Part shown: piece after piece, positions 16,581 through 24,281 of the stretch
Layout: every line of letters starts with the position of its first letter
Numbering within the stretch: the first letter of the stretch is position 1
From: Brevundimonas sp.
GTDB lineage: Bacteria; Pseudomonadota; Alphaproteobacteria; Caulobacterales; Caulobacteraceae
Direction: 5' to 3'
Assembly (NCBI GenBank): GCA_003248965.1
Contig: QFQU01000025.1
Span: forward strand, 1-28,680
Length of the DNA stretch: 28,680 nt
Position numbers and translations under genes: made by a program
Notes under the pieces: model-generated
Databases searched by the model: none
What the model was told of the DNA's origin: nothing
Seen by the model: only the letters and a program-made list of their open reading frames with translations

Positions 16581-18590
16581 TTATTGGCCGGCGTTCTTGT
16601 AGCCGGCGCGCCAATCGACGGGGCCGAAGGCGAAGTCGTGCAGGATTTTCCAGACGAACCCGTCCTGATTGGCGGGCTCATGCTGGCTGACTTGCGGCGC
16701 CTCGGCGTCACGCAGATAGCCGTAGACGAAGGCCGCCAATTCTGCCGGGTCCACGAACAGGCGCCAGCTCTTGTCGGTGATCCGGGCCGAAACGTCGGGG
16801 GTGAGATCGCCTGCGTAGGGATTGAACTCGCCCTGCGTGACGGCAGGAACCACCGCCACGAACTTCTTGGCAGCGCGCTCCTGCTGCGGACCAACCAAGA
16901 TGCGGCTGGGGCCATAGCCCAGCGTCTCGTCGCCGACGCCCTTCTGCGTGCGGAGGGCGATGTAGCCGGCCTCGATGGTCGTCTCGGAGATCGCCGCACC
17001 GGACCCTGCCACGTTGTTGTGGTCCGGGTGGAAGAACGTCTTCCCGTCCGCCATCTTGGGGCCGTTGCCGTTGTTCGACAGCAGCATCTGGAAAGCGACG
17101 GCGTCTTCGGTCGCAGCAGCCGAGCGACCGGCCGCTGCCGCCATATCGGCGAAGGCGCCCAGATCGTCGTTGATCAGAGCCTGTCGGGTCAGCGCCAGGT
17201 TCAGGCCGCGCGTCTTCAGCGCGACCGTCTCGCCGCTGTCAGGGATCGAACCATGTTTGATCTCACCCGATTGCGTCAGTTCCTTCAGGAGCGGGAACTC
17301 GCCGATCCGCAGCATGGTGTGCGGGCGGAAGTCCTGGAAGTTCTGCCGGCGCGAGAAGGTCCGATAGATCGGGGCGGCCTGCTGGTAGGCGGCGAGCAGC
17401 ACGCGGTTGGCGGCGGTGCCGAGCAGGTTCGGGAAGTCCGACGTGGTGTGCATGCCCACCGAGCGCGAGATGATTTCCACCTCGTCTCGCGACGCGATGC
17501 CGTTGCGCTCGGCCATCAATTGGCTGATGCGAACGCCGCGATAGGCTCGACCGCGCTCCGTCGGGGCGCTGTGGGTCATGCGCGAAACAAGCGCGTCGAT
17601 CATGCCCTCGGCTTGGTTTTCCCGGTCGCTGTCGCTGGCGCGAGCGGCAGCGCCGGCGGCGATGCCGGCGGTCTGGGCCGATTGTGCGCGCGCGGCAGCG
17701 CCGAGAATGGCGCTTTCGACCGATTGGATAGTCTGGGCCGGATCGACGACCAGGCTGCGGACCTGCGTCTCGATCTCGCCGCCGAAGGCGCGCGCTTGGT
17801 CGATCAGACGCAGGCCATCGGTCAGGCCGATGCCGGTCGCTTGAGCAGGCGGCGTCGCGCCGCGTTGCTCCTGATCGCCGCCCTGCGGGGCGGCGCCTTG
17901 GTCGGTGTTGGGGGACAGCGCAGCGGCAGCCGCGCCGCCCATGAGGCGGGTACGCATAGTGTCATTCTCCTGTTGGGGATCGGCGGGCATGCCAGGGGTT
18001 CCGGGGGTTTGACCCGCAGAACGCACCCCGGCGTTCGCGTCTGCGGGAACTGAAACGAAGCTGACTTCCATCAGCGTCCATCGGGTCGCGCGCCAGATGT
18101 CGCGTTCGTCTTCGACGCCGACCCGTTCAATCGTGTCGAGGGTGTAGCCGACGCTGATGCCGGACAACTCACCCCGCGAAACCATGCCTTCGACTTCTCG
18201 GCCGAAGTCGGTCTCGGCGAAGGCGATGCGACCGACAAGGTTTGGACCTTCGACCCGCGCCTCAGTCACGGAGCCGACGATAGCGCCGACTTCGTATTGG
18301 TTGTGGCTGTCGAGAGCGCAGACCTGACCCAACTCGACGCGGGTCAGGTTGATGGCCTCTGGCGAAATCTCCAGCTCTTCGAAACCGAACCAGGTCCGGC
18401 GGCGAGCACCCGTGGAGAAAATCGCTTCGACGCTCCTTGTGGCGGCGTCGTAGGTCTCGGGCTTGAAGCCGATCTGGCGCGTCGCGCTGCGCCCTTGCAG
18501 ATCGCCGGCCTGCACATGAGTGGCTGCGGCGTGATCAGTGTTTGGCGAGCGCGCGATGGCGCTGCCGAGCAGTCGCGTTCGAAGCAACAT
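16581..18590 (-). CDS. Prohead protease - major capsid fusion protein
   Basis: A 669-aa protein combining a maturation protease (about residues 40-190) and a major capsid protein (about 300-669). The protease part shows the Ser-His pair at 95-96 followed by GAIVGSV, and ELSGISVGY at 141-149 carrying the Ser candidates 143 and 146, as in HK97-type U35 proteases. The capsid part has the HK97-fold-type sequence 'ALxTRGLNLALTRQALINDDLGAF ... FFHPDHNN'. Between them lies an Ala/Gln-rich, scaffold-like helix (about 245-300). Residue 212 is a Met with AGGAG 9 nt upstream, and the 21 residues after it repeat the N-terminus (RTRLxGxAxAxxxSPNTD). A second product may therefore start there. It follows the portal with a 2-nt gap. 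Confidence 0.85.
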   Translation of the reverse strand: MLLRTRLLGSAIARSPNTDHAAATHVQAGDLQGRSATRQIGFKPETYDAATRSVEAIFSTGARRRTWFGFEELEISPEAINLTRVELGQVCALDSHNQYEVGAIVGSVTEARVEGPNLVGRIAFAETDFGREVEGMVSRGELSGISVGYTLDTIERVGVEDERDIWRATRWTLMEVSFVSVPADANAGVRSAGQTPGTPGMPADPQQENDTMRTRLMGGAAAAALSPNTDQGAAPQGGDQEQRGATPPAQATGIGLTDGLRLIDQARAFGGEIETQVRSLVVDPAQTIQSVESAILGAAARAQSAQTAGIAAGAAARASDSDRENQAEGMIDALVSRMTHSAPTERGRAYRGVRISQLMAERNGIASRDEVEIISRSVGMHTTSDFPNLLGTAANRVLLAAYQQAAPIYRTFSRRQNFQDFRPHTMLRIGEFPLLKELTQSGEIKHGSIPDSGETVALKTRGLNLALTRQALINDDLGAFADMAAAAGRSAAATEDAVAFQMLLSNNGNGPKMADGKTFFHPDHNNVAGSGAAISETTIEAGYIALRTQKGVGDETLGYGPSRILVGPQQERAAKKFVAVVPAVTQGEFNPYAGDLTPDVSARITDKSWRLFVDPAELAAFVYGYLRDAEAPQVSQHEPANQDGFVWKILHDFAFGPVDWRAGYKNAGQ
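17955..17971 (-). promoter_or_regulatory. Possible internal ribosome site and start inside the protease-capsid gene
   Basis: AGGAG at 17967-17971, a 9-nt spacer, then ATG at 17955-17957 in the same frame as the long gene. Initiation here would give a 458-aa protein (458 codons, 16581-17957) lacking the protease, analogous in logic to nested scaffold starts such as lambda C/Nu3. Confidence 0.4.
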
Positions 18591-18592
18591 GA

Positions 18593-20326
18593 TCAGGTCC
18601 TATTCTCGGGTTCGTCAGCACCCGTGAGGGCGGCGATGATCGCGACCATGGCGGGGCCGCTGGGGTTGCCGGATCGGTTGGCTAGTGCCGCCTCCACGAA
18701 TCCATTGTTGACCGTGGCGTGATCTCCGGCCTCGATGGCTTCCAGCATTCGACCGAAGAAACTCGCGGTCGTGAGATCGACCGCGCTGCGGTCTTCGGAG
18801 ACGGCTTTCGGCAGAATGAAGCCCGCTGCCGGCTGGACCGCGCCCGTGCCGTTTATCTTGCGGGGGTCAGTGTCGAAGGCCAGGCCCAGGCGGTCGCTTT
18901 CCTTGTCGACCATGGCGCGTTCAAGGAAATGCGAGCGCCAGTTGATGCCTCGACGGGCCAGCACTTCCGGCTTGTTCACGTAGCCGGCTCGCTCCTCCAT
19001 GATTTGCGCAGCGACGTCCTTGACCGGATCGACCCAGAAGCGGGGCGGCGGCGTCCACTCGGCCTTCACCTCGACCAGACGGGGCTGGCGAAGCTCCAAC
19101 GCCTTTCGGCGCATCAGGCGTTTGAACGCCGGGTCCAGCAGGAATGGCACGATGATATTGGCCTGCCAGTCGTCCAGCAGGGTCCAGAACGAGACAGTCG
19201 CGGCCCGGAGACTGGAATAGTTGGCCTTTGACACGTCGCCGGTCATCAGGTGTTCAGGCACGCCCAGCGATGCCGCGACGCTGCCCCACTCCTGGCGATA
19301 GAACACGTCGCTGTCGCCGTCCGCCGTCGGCTGGATCGTGGTGAACGACTCGCCCGGAAGGCCCTCGACGACCATGCCGGGCGACATGCGCTCCAAGGCA
19401 GGCGACCCAGAGGTGTCTCGCTCGCCGGCCTCTACGTCACCCTCGGCGCCATCGTCGATCTCTTCGGACTCGTCGGCCGAGAGCGTGCGAATGATTCCGA
19501 TGCATGCCTGAAGGCGCTTCTTCGTGCGGATCGCGTCCGCCAGTTCCTGAAGCTCACGCACCTTGCGGATCGACGGGCAGAGCCATGGCACGCCGCGCGT
19601 CTGGCCTACGCGAGTGGCGTCGAACATGTGATCGACGTGATCCGCAGAGACGCGGCGGGTCTTGCGGATGATCCCGCCGACCGGATCGCCTGGGTGGGCT
19701 GTCAGGAAGTGATAGGCGGCGCGAGTGCCTTCAGTGTCGTATTCGACGCCATCCTGAATGCGAGGCTCGCGGTTGATCAGGCCCTGCAGCGGGCTTGCCA
19801 GCTGGTCGCCTTCCATCAGCGTCATGCGTGCATCGGGGATTCCGTCGCGCTCAGACCAGACGGTGCAGATGTCACCGCCCTCGATCATGGTCCTGACCGC
19901 CAGGCGCTGGACGCCATACCAGTCGTGTCGGCCATCGACTGGCGAGCGCGCCCACTCGTCGTAGACCTCCTGGGCAATGCGCTGAAGCTCAGGATCAGCG
20001 TGAACCGCCCGCGCTTCGATGCCGTCACCCACAAGGTTCGCAACAAGCTGTCGCACCGCTGAGGCGATGTAGGGGTTGTTGCGGGCCAAGTCGCGCGAGC
20101 GGTTGCGGAGCGTCGAAAGGTCGGGGCTTATCTCGGCGTCTGCCGTGCCTCCGCCCGTCCGCCAGTCTCGGCTGAAGCGCGATTGACGCGCACCGTCATA
20201 ACCCCTGCGGCCCGAGACCGACCGACGGGCTTCGGTCAAGACGGTTTCCTTGGCGCGATTGGCGGCCCGCCTGGCGCCCCAGGCGGGCGAAATCTCGCTG
20301 ATAATGCCGTCGATGAAGCCCATCAT
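18593..20326 (-). CDS. Portal protein, lambda family
   Basis: A 577-aa protein forming the dodecameric vertex ring for DNA passage. The stretch ARNNPYIASAVRQLVANLVG at about 80-99 and the following EARAVHADPELQ region match the lambda gpB-type portal family, as do the mid-protein HMFDATRVGQTRGVPWL-type segment and the acidic loop near 310. Tandem ATGs at 20326/20323 overlap the gpW-like stop. The length fits the family (~530-580). Confidence 0.88.
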   Translation of the reverse strand: MMGFIDGIISEISPAWGARRAANRAKETVLTEARRSVSGRRGYDGARQSRFSRDWRTGGGTADAEISPDLSTLRNRSRDLARNNPYIASAVRQLVANLVGDGIEARAVHADPELQRIAQEVYDEWARSPVDGRHDWYGVQRLAVRTMIEGGDICTVWSERDGIPDARMTLMEGDQLASPLQGLINREPRIQDGVEYDTEGTRAAYHFLTAHPGDPVGGIIRKTRRVSADHVDHMFDATRVGQTRGVPWLCPSIRKVRELQELADAIRTKKRLQACIGIIRTLSADESEEIDDGAEGDVEAGERDTSGSPALERMSPGMVVEGLPGESFTTIQPTADGDSDVFYRQEWGSVAASLGVPEHLMTGDVSKANYSSLRAATVSFWTLLDDWQANIIVPFLLDPAFKRLMRRKALELRQPRLVEVKAEWTPPPRFWVDPVKDVAAQIMEERAGYVNKPEVLARRGINWRSHFLERAMVDKESDRLGLAFDTDPRKINGTGAVQPAAGFILPKAVSEDRSAVDLTTASFFGRMLEAIEAGDHATVNNGFVEAALANRSGNPSGPAMVAIIAALTGADEPENRT

Positions 20327-20532
20327 TCGCTCCCAATCGACGCCAGGCGAAACCGCGACCGACGACGTCGACGATTGCCGCCCAGCCGTTCGAAATACTT
20401 GATGGCCTGCTCGATCTCGCCGACGCTGCGGTAGGTCTTCCGACGGCCATTGCTTTCGATGGTGACGACGCCGCTGCCGAGGCCGGCACGAAGCTGGATC
20501 AGCTCCGACTGATAGTTGTCGATCTCGGGCAT
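20323..20532 (-). CDS. gpW-like head completion protein
   Basis: A 69-aa protein with a helix (YQSELIQLRAGLGSG), a beta hairpin (VVTIESNGRRKTYRSV) and a second helix (GEIEQAIKYFERL), then a basic Arg-rich tail. This matches lambda gpW, which plugs the portal side of the filled head. It lies between terminase and portal as in lambda. ATG 20532 has GGAGG 5 nt upstream. Upstream in-frame codons shadow the terminase. Confidence 0.8.
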   Translation of the reverse strand: MPEIDNYQSELIQLRAGLGSGVVTIESNGRRKTYRSVGEIEQAIKYFERLGGNRRRRRSRFRLASIGSE

Positions 20533-20545
20533 CGACGCCTCCTGG

Positions 20546-22684
20546 CTACCAGACCATGTCGTCTCCGCTCCGTGACTGGCGGCGGCGTCGACTACGTCGG
20601 GGTTTAGGCGCCGGGGTCGGCGTCGTTTCCTGCTCGCTCGCCTCTGGTTCGGCTGCTGGGCCGGGCGGCGGGTCTTCGGCGGGATCGTCACCGCCGATGC
20701 GCTCTGCGAGATTGTTCAACTTCAAGCCTCCAGCCATCAGGCCCTTGAGGGCTGCATAGGCGTAGACACGGCAGTCGAGACCTTCGTTCGCTCGGCCGGG
20801 GATTGGTTGCCAGATGAAGTATCGCTGACCGGCCTCGACCTTCACCGTCAGGCGTTCCGCCGTGATCTGGTTGAACCAGTCGAAATCCCGATCTGCGGGA
20901 TAGTGCATGTAGCCTGGGCCTGGCTCGGCAATCTGGAGCCGGTGCGAAATGACGTCCTTCGCCGTCTGCGTCCCGATGATGAAGGGGCGGAACCTGTCAC
21001 GCTTCCGCTTCGTCGGCTTCTTCGACGGCCAGACCGGCGACCGCTTGCCTGCTCGGTCGCTGGCCCCCTTGATGGCCCAGACCTGCCGGCCGAGCCTCCC
21101 TTTCGAGAACTCGTAGACGGCATCCGTGTGGTGTCCGCCCGAGTCTTGGCAGCCGGCGACAACCCGCATTTCCCGACCATCGGCACGACGGAAGGTTCGC
21201 AACAGATACTCGTCCAGCTTCTTCTTCGTGTTCGGATCGTCGAACGCGCCGGGGATGATCTCATAGTCGATGGACCAGGACTCTTCGTCCCGCCCCCAGC
21301 CGACAACTTCCACCTCGACCCGGTCATCTTGCGTATCGATGCCGGCGGTAAGGATGACCGCTCCCTGAGGGACGTGACCCTGTTTCCAGTTCTCACGGCG
21401 AGCCGCCAGCGTCTCAGCTGGGATTTCCTTCCCGGCGTGGCGGCGATAGGGCAGACCCATCTGGGTATTCCACCAGGCCTGAAGCTTGTCCTCGTCGCCT
21501 TGGGCATCCAGCCACTTCTTGGCGATGCGCGCGGGGGAGTCCTTCCGGCTCCATGGGCTGTAGAGTTTCCCGGCGTTGAAACTGGCGTGGTGGTTTGAAA
21601 CCGCCCACTCCCCGCAGCACCGGCATTTTGCACGGTAGACAGCCCAGCGTCGGCTCGACCACCAGTCCCACAGCGGAGCGACAGGGTCTGCGACGCCGGC
21701 CTTCGACAGCGCAGCGTAAGCTTCGAGCGGAACCTGACGTTCGCCGCAGCAGATGAAAGGCCGGGTCTGATGCCAGCGGATCGTCTGCAGCGCCTTCAGG
21801 CGCTCGCCTTCGTTCCATCCGGTGCCGCATGCCTCGCAGTAGATCTGCGCGGTCTGGTGAAGGTGTTCGGTGTCGTGACCTTCGACGACCCGCTTTTCCC
21901 ACTGGACATGCTTCCACGTCAGGAACTGACGGTGAGAACAGTGAGGACACTCGACTGATGGCTTTCGCTGGTCGCCCTCGTTGTGGCTGGTCTCGATCCG
22001 GCTGGCGCCCGAAATCGTCGGGGAGCAGACGCGGACGCTGAGTGCATTCGAGAAGGTGGCCTGACGTTCGTCGCCAAGGACGAACGGGTCACCCTCCTTG
22101 GTCACGGGATACTTGTCGACTTCGTCGTATAGGGTCAGCCGGATCGGCCGCCGCGCGAGGTTGTCGGGGCTGCCGGCCCCGACAAGGGCTAGAAACCCGC
22201 CGGGGAAACTCTTGAACGTCAGCGTGTCTTCCGACGTGCGGGTGTGGCGGTGTCCGACCAGGCCCTTCAGGGCTGGCGTGACCCGGATCATCGGCGCGAT
22301 CCGCTCTTTCGAGAAAGCCTCTGCCGCGTCGTCCTTCGGCTGGACCAGAAGGATAGGGCAGGGGTCCAGATGGGCGAAGTAGCCGAAGATGTTTTCCAGC
22401 AGCGCTGTCTTGAGAAGCTGGGTCGAGACCATCCCGGAGAGGGTTTCGACGCCGGGTTCCGTCACGGCCATCATCGGGCCGCGTCCGATTTCCACGGTCG
22501 ACGTCCGCCACTTCCCTGATGTGCTGCCGGCTTCTGGCGCCAGGTGACGAAACTCATCGGCCCACTCTGGCAGGCTAAGCCTTGGCGGCGGGGTCGCTGC
22601 CTTTCTGGCGGTCAGCCGCAGTCGGTCGAGTTTCGCCGAGCGGGTCGATGGGCTCGCCAAGGTCGGTGAGCTGTTGGTGGACAT
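20546..22684 (-). CDS. terL: Terminase large subunit (GpA family)
   Basis: A 712-aa packaging ATPase and nuclease. The N-terminal WADEFRHLAPEAGS motif at 41-54 is typical. The Walker A region is non-canonical, STQLLKT at 87-93 (Leu in place of the usual Gly); lambda gpA is also non-canonical here. Walker B is LTLYDEVDKY at 183-192. A Cys-rich zinc-type insert follows (CPHC ... CEAC, then more Cys pairs). The nuclease domain begins at AGIDTQDDR with its acidic residues. It ends in a Pro/Glu and then Arg-rich tail. ATG 22684 lies 110 bp inside the small terminase gene; no later Met would keep the conserved N-terminus. Confidence 0.92.
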   Translation of the reverse strand: MSTNSSPTLASPSTRSAKLDRLRLTARKAATPPPRLSLPEWADEFRHLAPEAGSTSGKWRTSTVEIGRGPMMAVTEPGVETLSGMVSTQLLKTALLENIFGYFAHLDPCPILLVQPKDDAAEAFSKERIAPMIRVTPALKGLVGHRHTRTSEDTLTFKSFPGGFLALVGAGSPDNLARRPIRLTLYDEVDKYPVTKEGDPFVLGDERQATFSNALSVRVCSPTISGASRIETSHNEGDQRKPSVECPHCSHRQFLTWKHVQWEKRVVEGHDTEHLHQTAQIYCEACGTGWNEGERLKALQTIRWHQTRPFICCGERQVPLEAYAALSKAGVADPVAPLWDWWSSRRWAVYRAKCRCCGEWAVSNHHASFNAGKLYSPWSRKDSPARIAKKWLDAQGDEDKLQAWWNTQMGLPYRRHAGKEIPAETLAARRENWKQGHVPQGAVILTAGIDTQDDRVEVEVVGWGRDEESWSIDYEIIPGAFDDPNTKKKLDEYLLRTFRRADGREMRVVAGCQDSGGHHTDAVYEFSKGRLGRQVWAIKGASDRAGKRSPVWPSKKPTKRKRDRFRPFIIGTQTAKDVISHRLQIAEPGPGYMHYPADRDFDWFNQITAERLTVKVEAGQRYFIWQPIPGRANEGLDCRVYAYAALKGLMAGGLKLNNLAERIGGDDPAEDPPPGPAAEPEASEQETTPTPAPKPRRSRRRRQSRSGDDMVW

Positions 22685-23255
22685 GCGCAGTCAACACCTC
22701 CAGCACACGTTCAGGGCTGACCCCCAGGTCGGCAGCGATCAGAGGCCCGACCTTGGACGGGAAGTTCATCCAGGCATCGCGCTGGCGCCGGAACATCTCG
22801 AAGACGATGGCCTCCGCGTCGGCGAACTCGATCACCTCGCCAGCGCGCTTGCGGGCCTCGATGATCCGCACAGCCGCCAGGCCGTTCTCCTTCATGGTCT
22901 GGGCGGTGATCAGATCAACCGCCCGGCCCTCGGCGAGGCCGGCCATGAAATCGAGGACGTTCTTCGCATCCTCGTCGCCCTGAGCCGCCGCATCCTCCAG
23001 GCCGTCGGCTATCGCTGCGGAGAAAACGGCTACCGGAGCGGCTACCTGTGAGCGGCTACTGGTAGCCGTTCGGCGCTGCTTGGTAGCCGCATCAGCAAAC
23101 CGTCCTACGCCCGCATGAGCGAGCATCTGATCAGACGCTTCGACATCGACCTTTCCGTCGCGAAACCTTAGCAGGCCACGGGTTTGCCACTTCTGGGCGG
23201 CGCCCTTCGATACACCGTGGAGCTTGGCGTAACCGGAGACGGAAACGAGGCTCAT
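22575..23255 (-). CDS. terS: Terminase small subunit
   Basis: A 226-aa DNA-recognition subunit. Residues 3-50 form an HTH of the Nu1/phage terminase type (VSGYAKLHGVSKGAAQKWQTRGLL). A linker at about 55-75 is encoded by the GGCTACC-repeat DNA. The middle (75-190) is helical and has the IEARKRAGEVIEFADAE segment typical of these proteins, expected to form the oligomer. The C-terminus would contact the large subunit. The ATG at 23255 has GGAGG 6 nt upstream. The 3' end overlaps terL by 110 bp in another frame. Confidence 0.85.
   Translation of the reverse strand: MSLVSVSGYAKLHGVSKGAAQKWQTRGLLRFRDGKVDVEASDQMLAHAGVGRFADAATKQRRTATSSRSQVAAPVAVFSAAIADGLEDAAAQGDEDAKNVLDFMAGLAEGRAVDLITAQTMKENGLAAVRIIEARKRAGEVIEFADAEAIVFEMFRRQRDAWMNFPSKVGPLIAADLGVSPERVLEVLTAHVHQQLTDLGEPIDPLGETRPTAADRQKGSDPAAKA
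23027..23089. repeat. Cluster of GGCTACC/GGTAGCC repeats inside terS
   Basis: Exact GGCTACC at 23028-23034 and 23040-23046, inverted GGTAGCC at 23061-23067 and 23082-23088, plus a one-mismatch copy at 23054-23060. The copies at 23053-23068 make a perfect dyad CGGCTAC-TG-GTAGCCG. They lie in the 5' part of the small terminase gene and are candidate terminase-binding sites (cosB/pac-like). Confidence 0.7.
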
Positions 23256-23279
23256 GGCTACCTCCGGCTACCGGCTACC
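23256..23279. repeat. Three tandem GGCTACC repeats at the terS ribosome site
   Basis: GGCTACC at 23256-23262, 23266-23272 and 23273-23279, immediately upstream of the terS ATG (on minus, GGTAGCCGGTAGCCGGAGGTAGCC). The last unit contains part of the Shine-Dalgarno, so a protein bound here could also control terS expression. Confidence 0.7.
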
Positions 23280-23398
23280 AGGTTTCGGCATCTTAGCTGG
23301 AAACAGAACGCGCCCAGCCCGACCGTATTACACCCCACCCCCTCGGGAAGGACCCAGGTGCGAGGCGGTCGCAGGTTGAGGGGCGGGCGGCTGGCCAT
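23258..23398 (-). CDS. Possible 46-aa ORF before terS
   Basis: ATG 23398 has an excellent ribosome site (AGGAGG, 6-nt spacing) and opens 46 codons running through the tandem repeats to just before the terS start. The product is Arg/Pro-rich, then Cys-containing, with no recognisable fold. It could be a genuine small gene, a leader peptide coupling translation to terS, or the decayed remnant of an HNH gene often found here. Composition argues only weakly for coding. Confidence 0.3.
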   Translation of the reverse strand: MASRPPLNLRPPRTWVLPEGVGCNTVGLGAFCFQLRCRNLVAGSRR

Positions 23399-23783
23399 CG
23401 CTGCCTCCTGATCGATCCGGGAATGACCGCCATGCCGGGTTAAGTGAACGGCTAGGCCGCCCCGCACCCCCGGTTTGACGCCATGGACGAACGGCTATCC
23501 CGAGCCGTCGTCAGCGCTGGTCGGTCGAGATGAACGTCCCTTGTCCCGGTGCTGGACGACGCAAAGTGCGGTGCGGGCTGTGGCGATGTCAGGGCGCGGC
23601 TCTTCTCCGTGAGAAAGCGCGTCGCCTATGGGCTTGACGCTTCTCCGGGTGGCGCTTGCCGGGACGCATCCACGACAACCTATTAGAACGGCATATGCCT
23701 TCACGCCATCGACCGCGCCACGCTAAGAGCGTGACATTGAACCTCTTGTGTCACGGTTCGCAAGGAGCCGCAACACCTTGTGG
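23399..23783. other. Control region between the NusG-like gene and the packaging genes
   Basis: About 385 bp without a convincing gene. A frame at 23495-23704 on minus has unusual codons and no family look. It holds a direct repeat GAACGGCTA (23446-23454 and 23489-23497, 43 bp apart), a perfect hairpin CACGCT-AAG-AGCGTG (23719-23733), a dyad GTGACA-N12-TGTCAC (23731-23754) and a candidate leftward promoter. This is where a late promoter, an antiterminator loading site and a cos or pac site would be expected. Confidence 0.5.
23736..23763 (-). promoter_or_regulatory. Candidate late promoter overlapping a dyad
   Basis: On minus: TTGCGA (23763-23758), 16-bp spacer, TTCAAT (23741-23736). Each box matches the sigma-70 consensus at 4 of 6 positions. 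It overlaps the GTGACA-N12-TGTCAC dyad, suggesting regulation, and would drive the packaging-to-lysis operon. Weak on sequence alone. Confidence 0.3.
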
Positions 23784-24281
23784 TCATGCAGCCTGATCGA
23801 AATCTTCAACCTCGTCTCCATCCAGATCGCCGGACAGCACCAGGTCCATCCGACCCTGATGGTCTGTCTTCAACAGCCGCTCCAACGCCGTCAGGCCGAA
23901 CCCGACCGACCTGTTCATTGACCCAACCAGCGGCTTGGGGGGCAAGTAGCGATGCGACGACGTCTGATCGAACTCGCCCGCGCACTGCCGGGCCATCAAC
24001 TGATAGACGATAGCCGCCAGCCGCTCCTTGCTCAGGCGCGTCTCCACGATCTTGGTCAGGCCGTCGATGCTGTAGAGCTGGTCGTAGTCGTTCCGTGGCC
24101 CCAGCCCAACGAACAAGTATCCAGGAAACAACGGTCTCTCGACCTCCTCGGCTGGCCCCTTCTTTACCGGCCGCTTGATGCGCTCCATCGGGCAGTAGAC
24201 TGTGAAACCCTCATCGCGCAGGGTGATGGCCGCTCGCCGGCCGCCTTGGGTGACTTGTGCGATGTGCCAGGTGAGACTCAT
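23784..24281 (-). CDS. NusG/RfaH-family protein, candidate late antiterminator
   Basis: A 165-aa protein with a NusG N-terminal (NGN) domain at about residues 3-90: the WHIAQVTQGGRRAAITLRDEG start, TVYCPMERIKR, and the signature PLFPGYLFVGL at about 50-60. The C-terminal ~45 residues (LLKTDHQGRMDLVLSGDLDG) look like a shortened KOW/SH3-type barrel. NusG paralogues bind RNA polymerase and make it processive on chosen operons. Its place, last in the early operon and immediately before the late genes, is that of lambda Q. The late operon carries at least two internal hairpins, so an antiterminator would be useful. It is coupled to the preceding gene by ATGA. A role in late expression is inference; a general elongation role is possible. 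Confidence 0.85.
   Translation of the reverse strand: MSLTWHIAQVTQGGRRAAITLRDEGFTVYCPMERIKRPVKKGPAEEVERPLFPGYLFVGLGPRNDYDQLYSIDGLTKIVETRLSKERLAAIVYQLMARQCAGEFDQTSSHRYLPPKPLVGSMNRSVGFGLTALERLLKTDHQGRMDLVLSGDLDGDEVEDFDQAA

Noticed and set aside
16557..18053. Long plus-strand frame of 498 codons opposite the capsid gene
   Set aside because: Antisense shadow with Arg/Gly-rich composition. The protease-capsid frame has recognisable motifs.
23495..23704. Minus-strand 69-codon frame in the control region
   Set aside because: Starts at GTG with no clear ribosome site, uses codons unlike neighbours and has no family character. Treated as non-coding.
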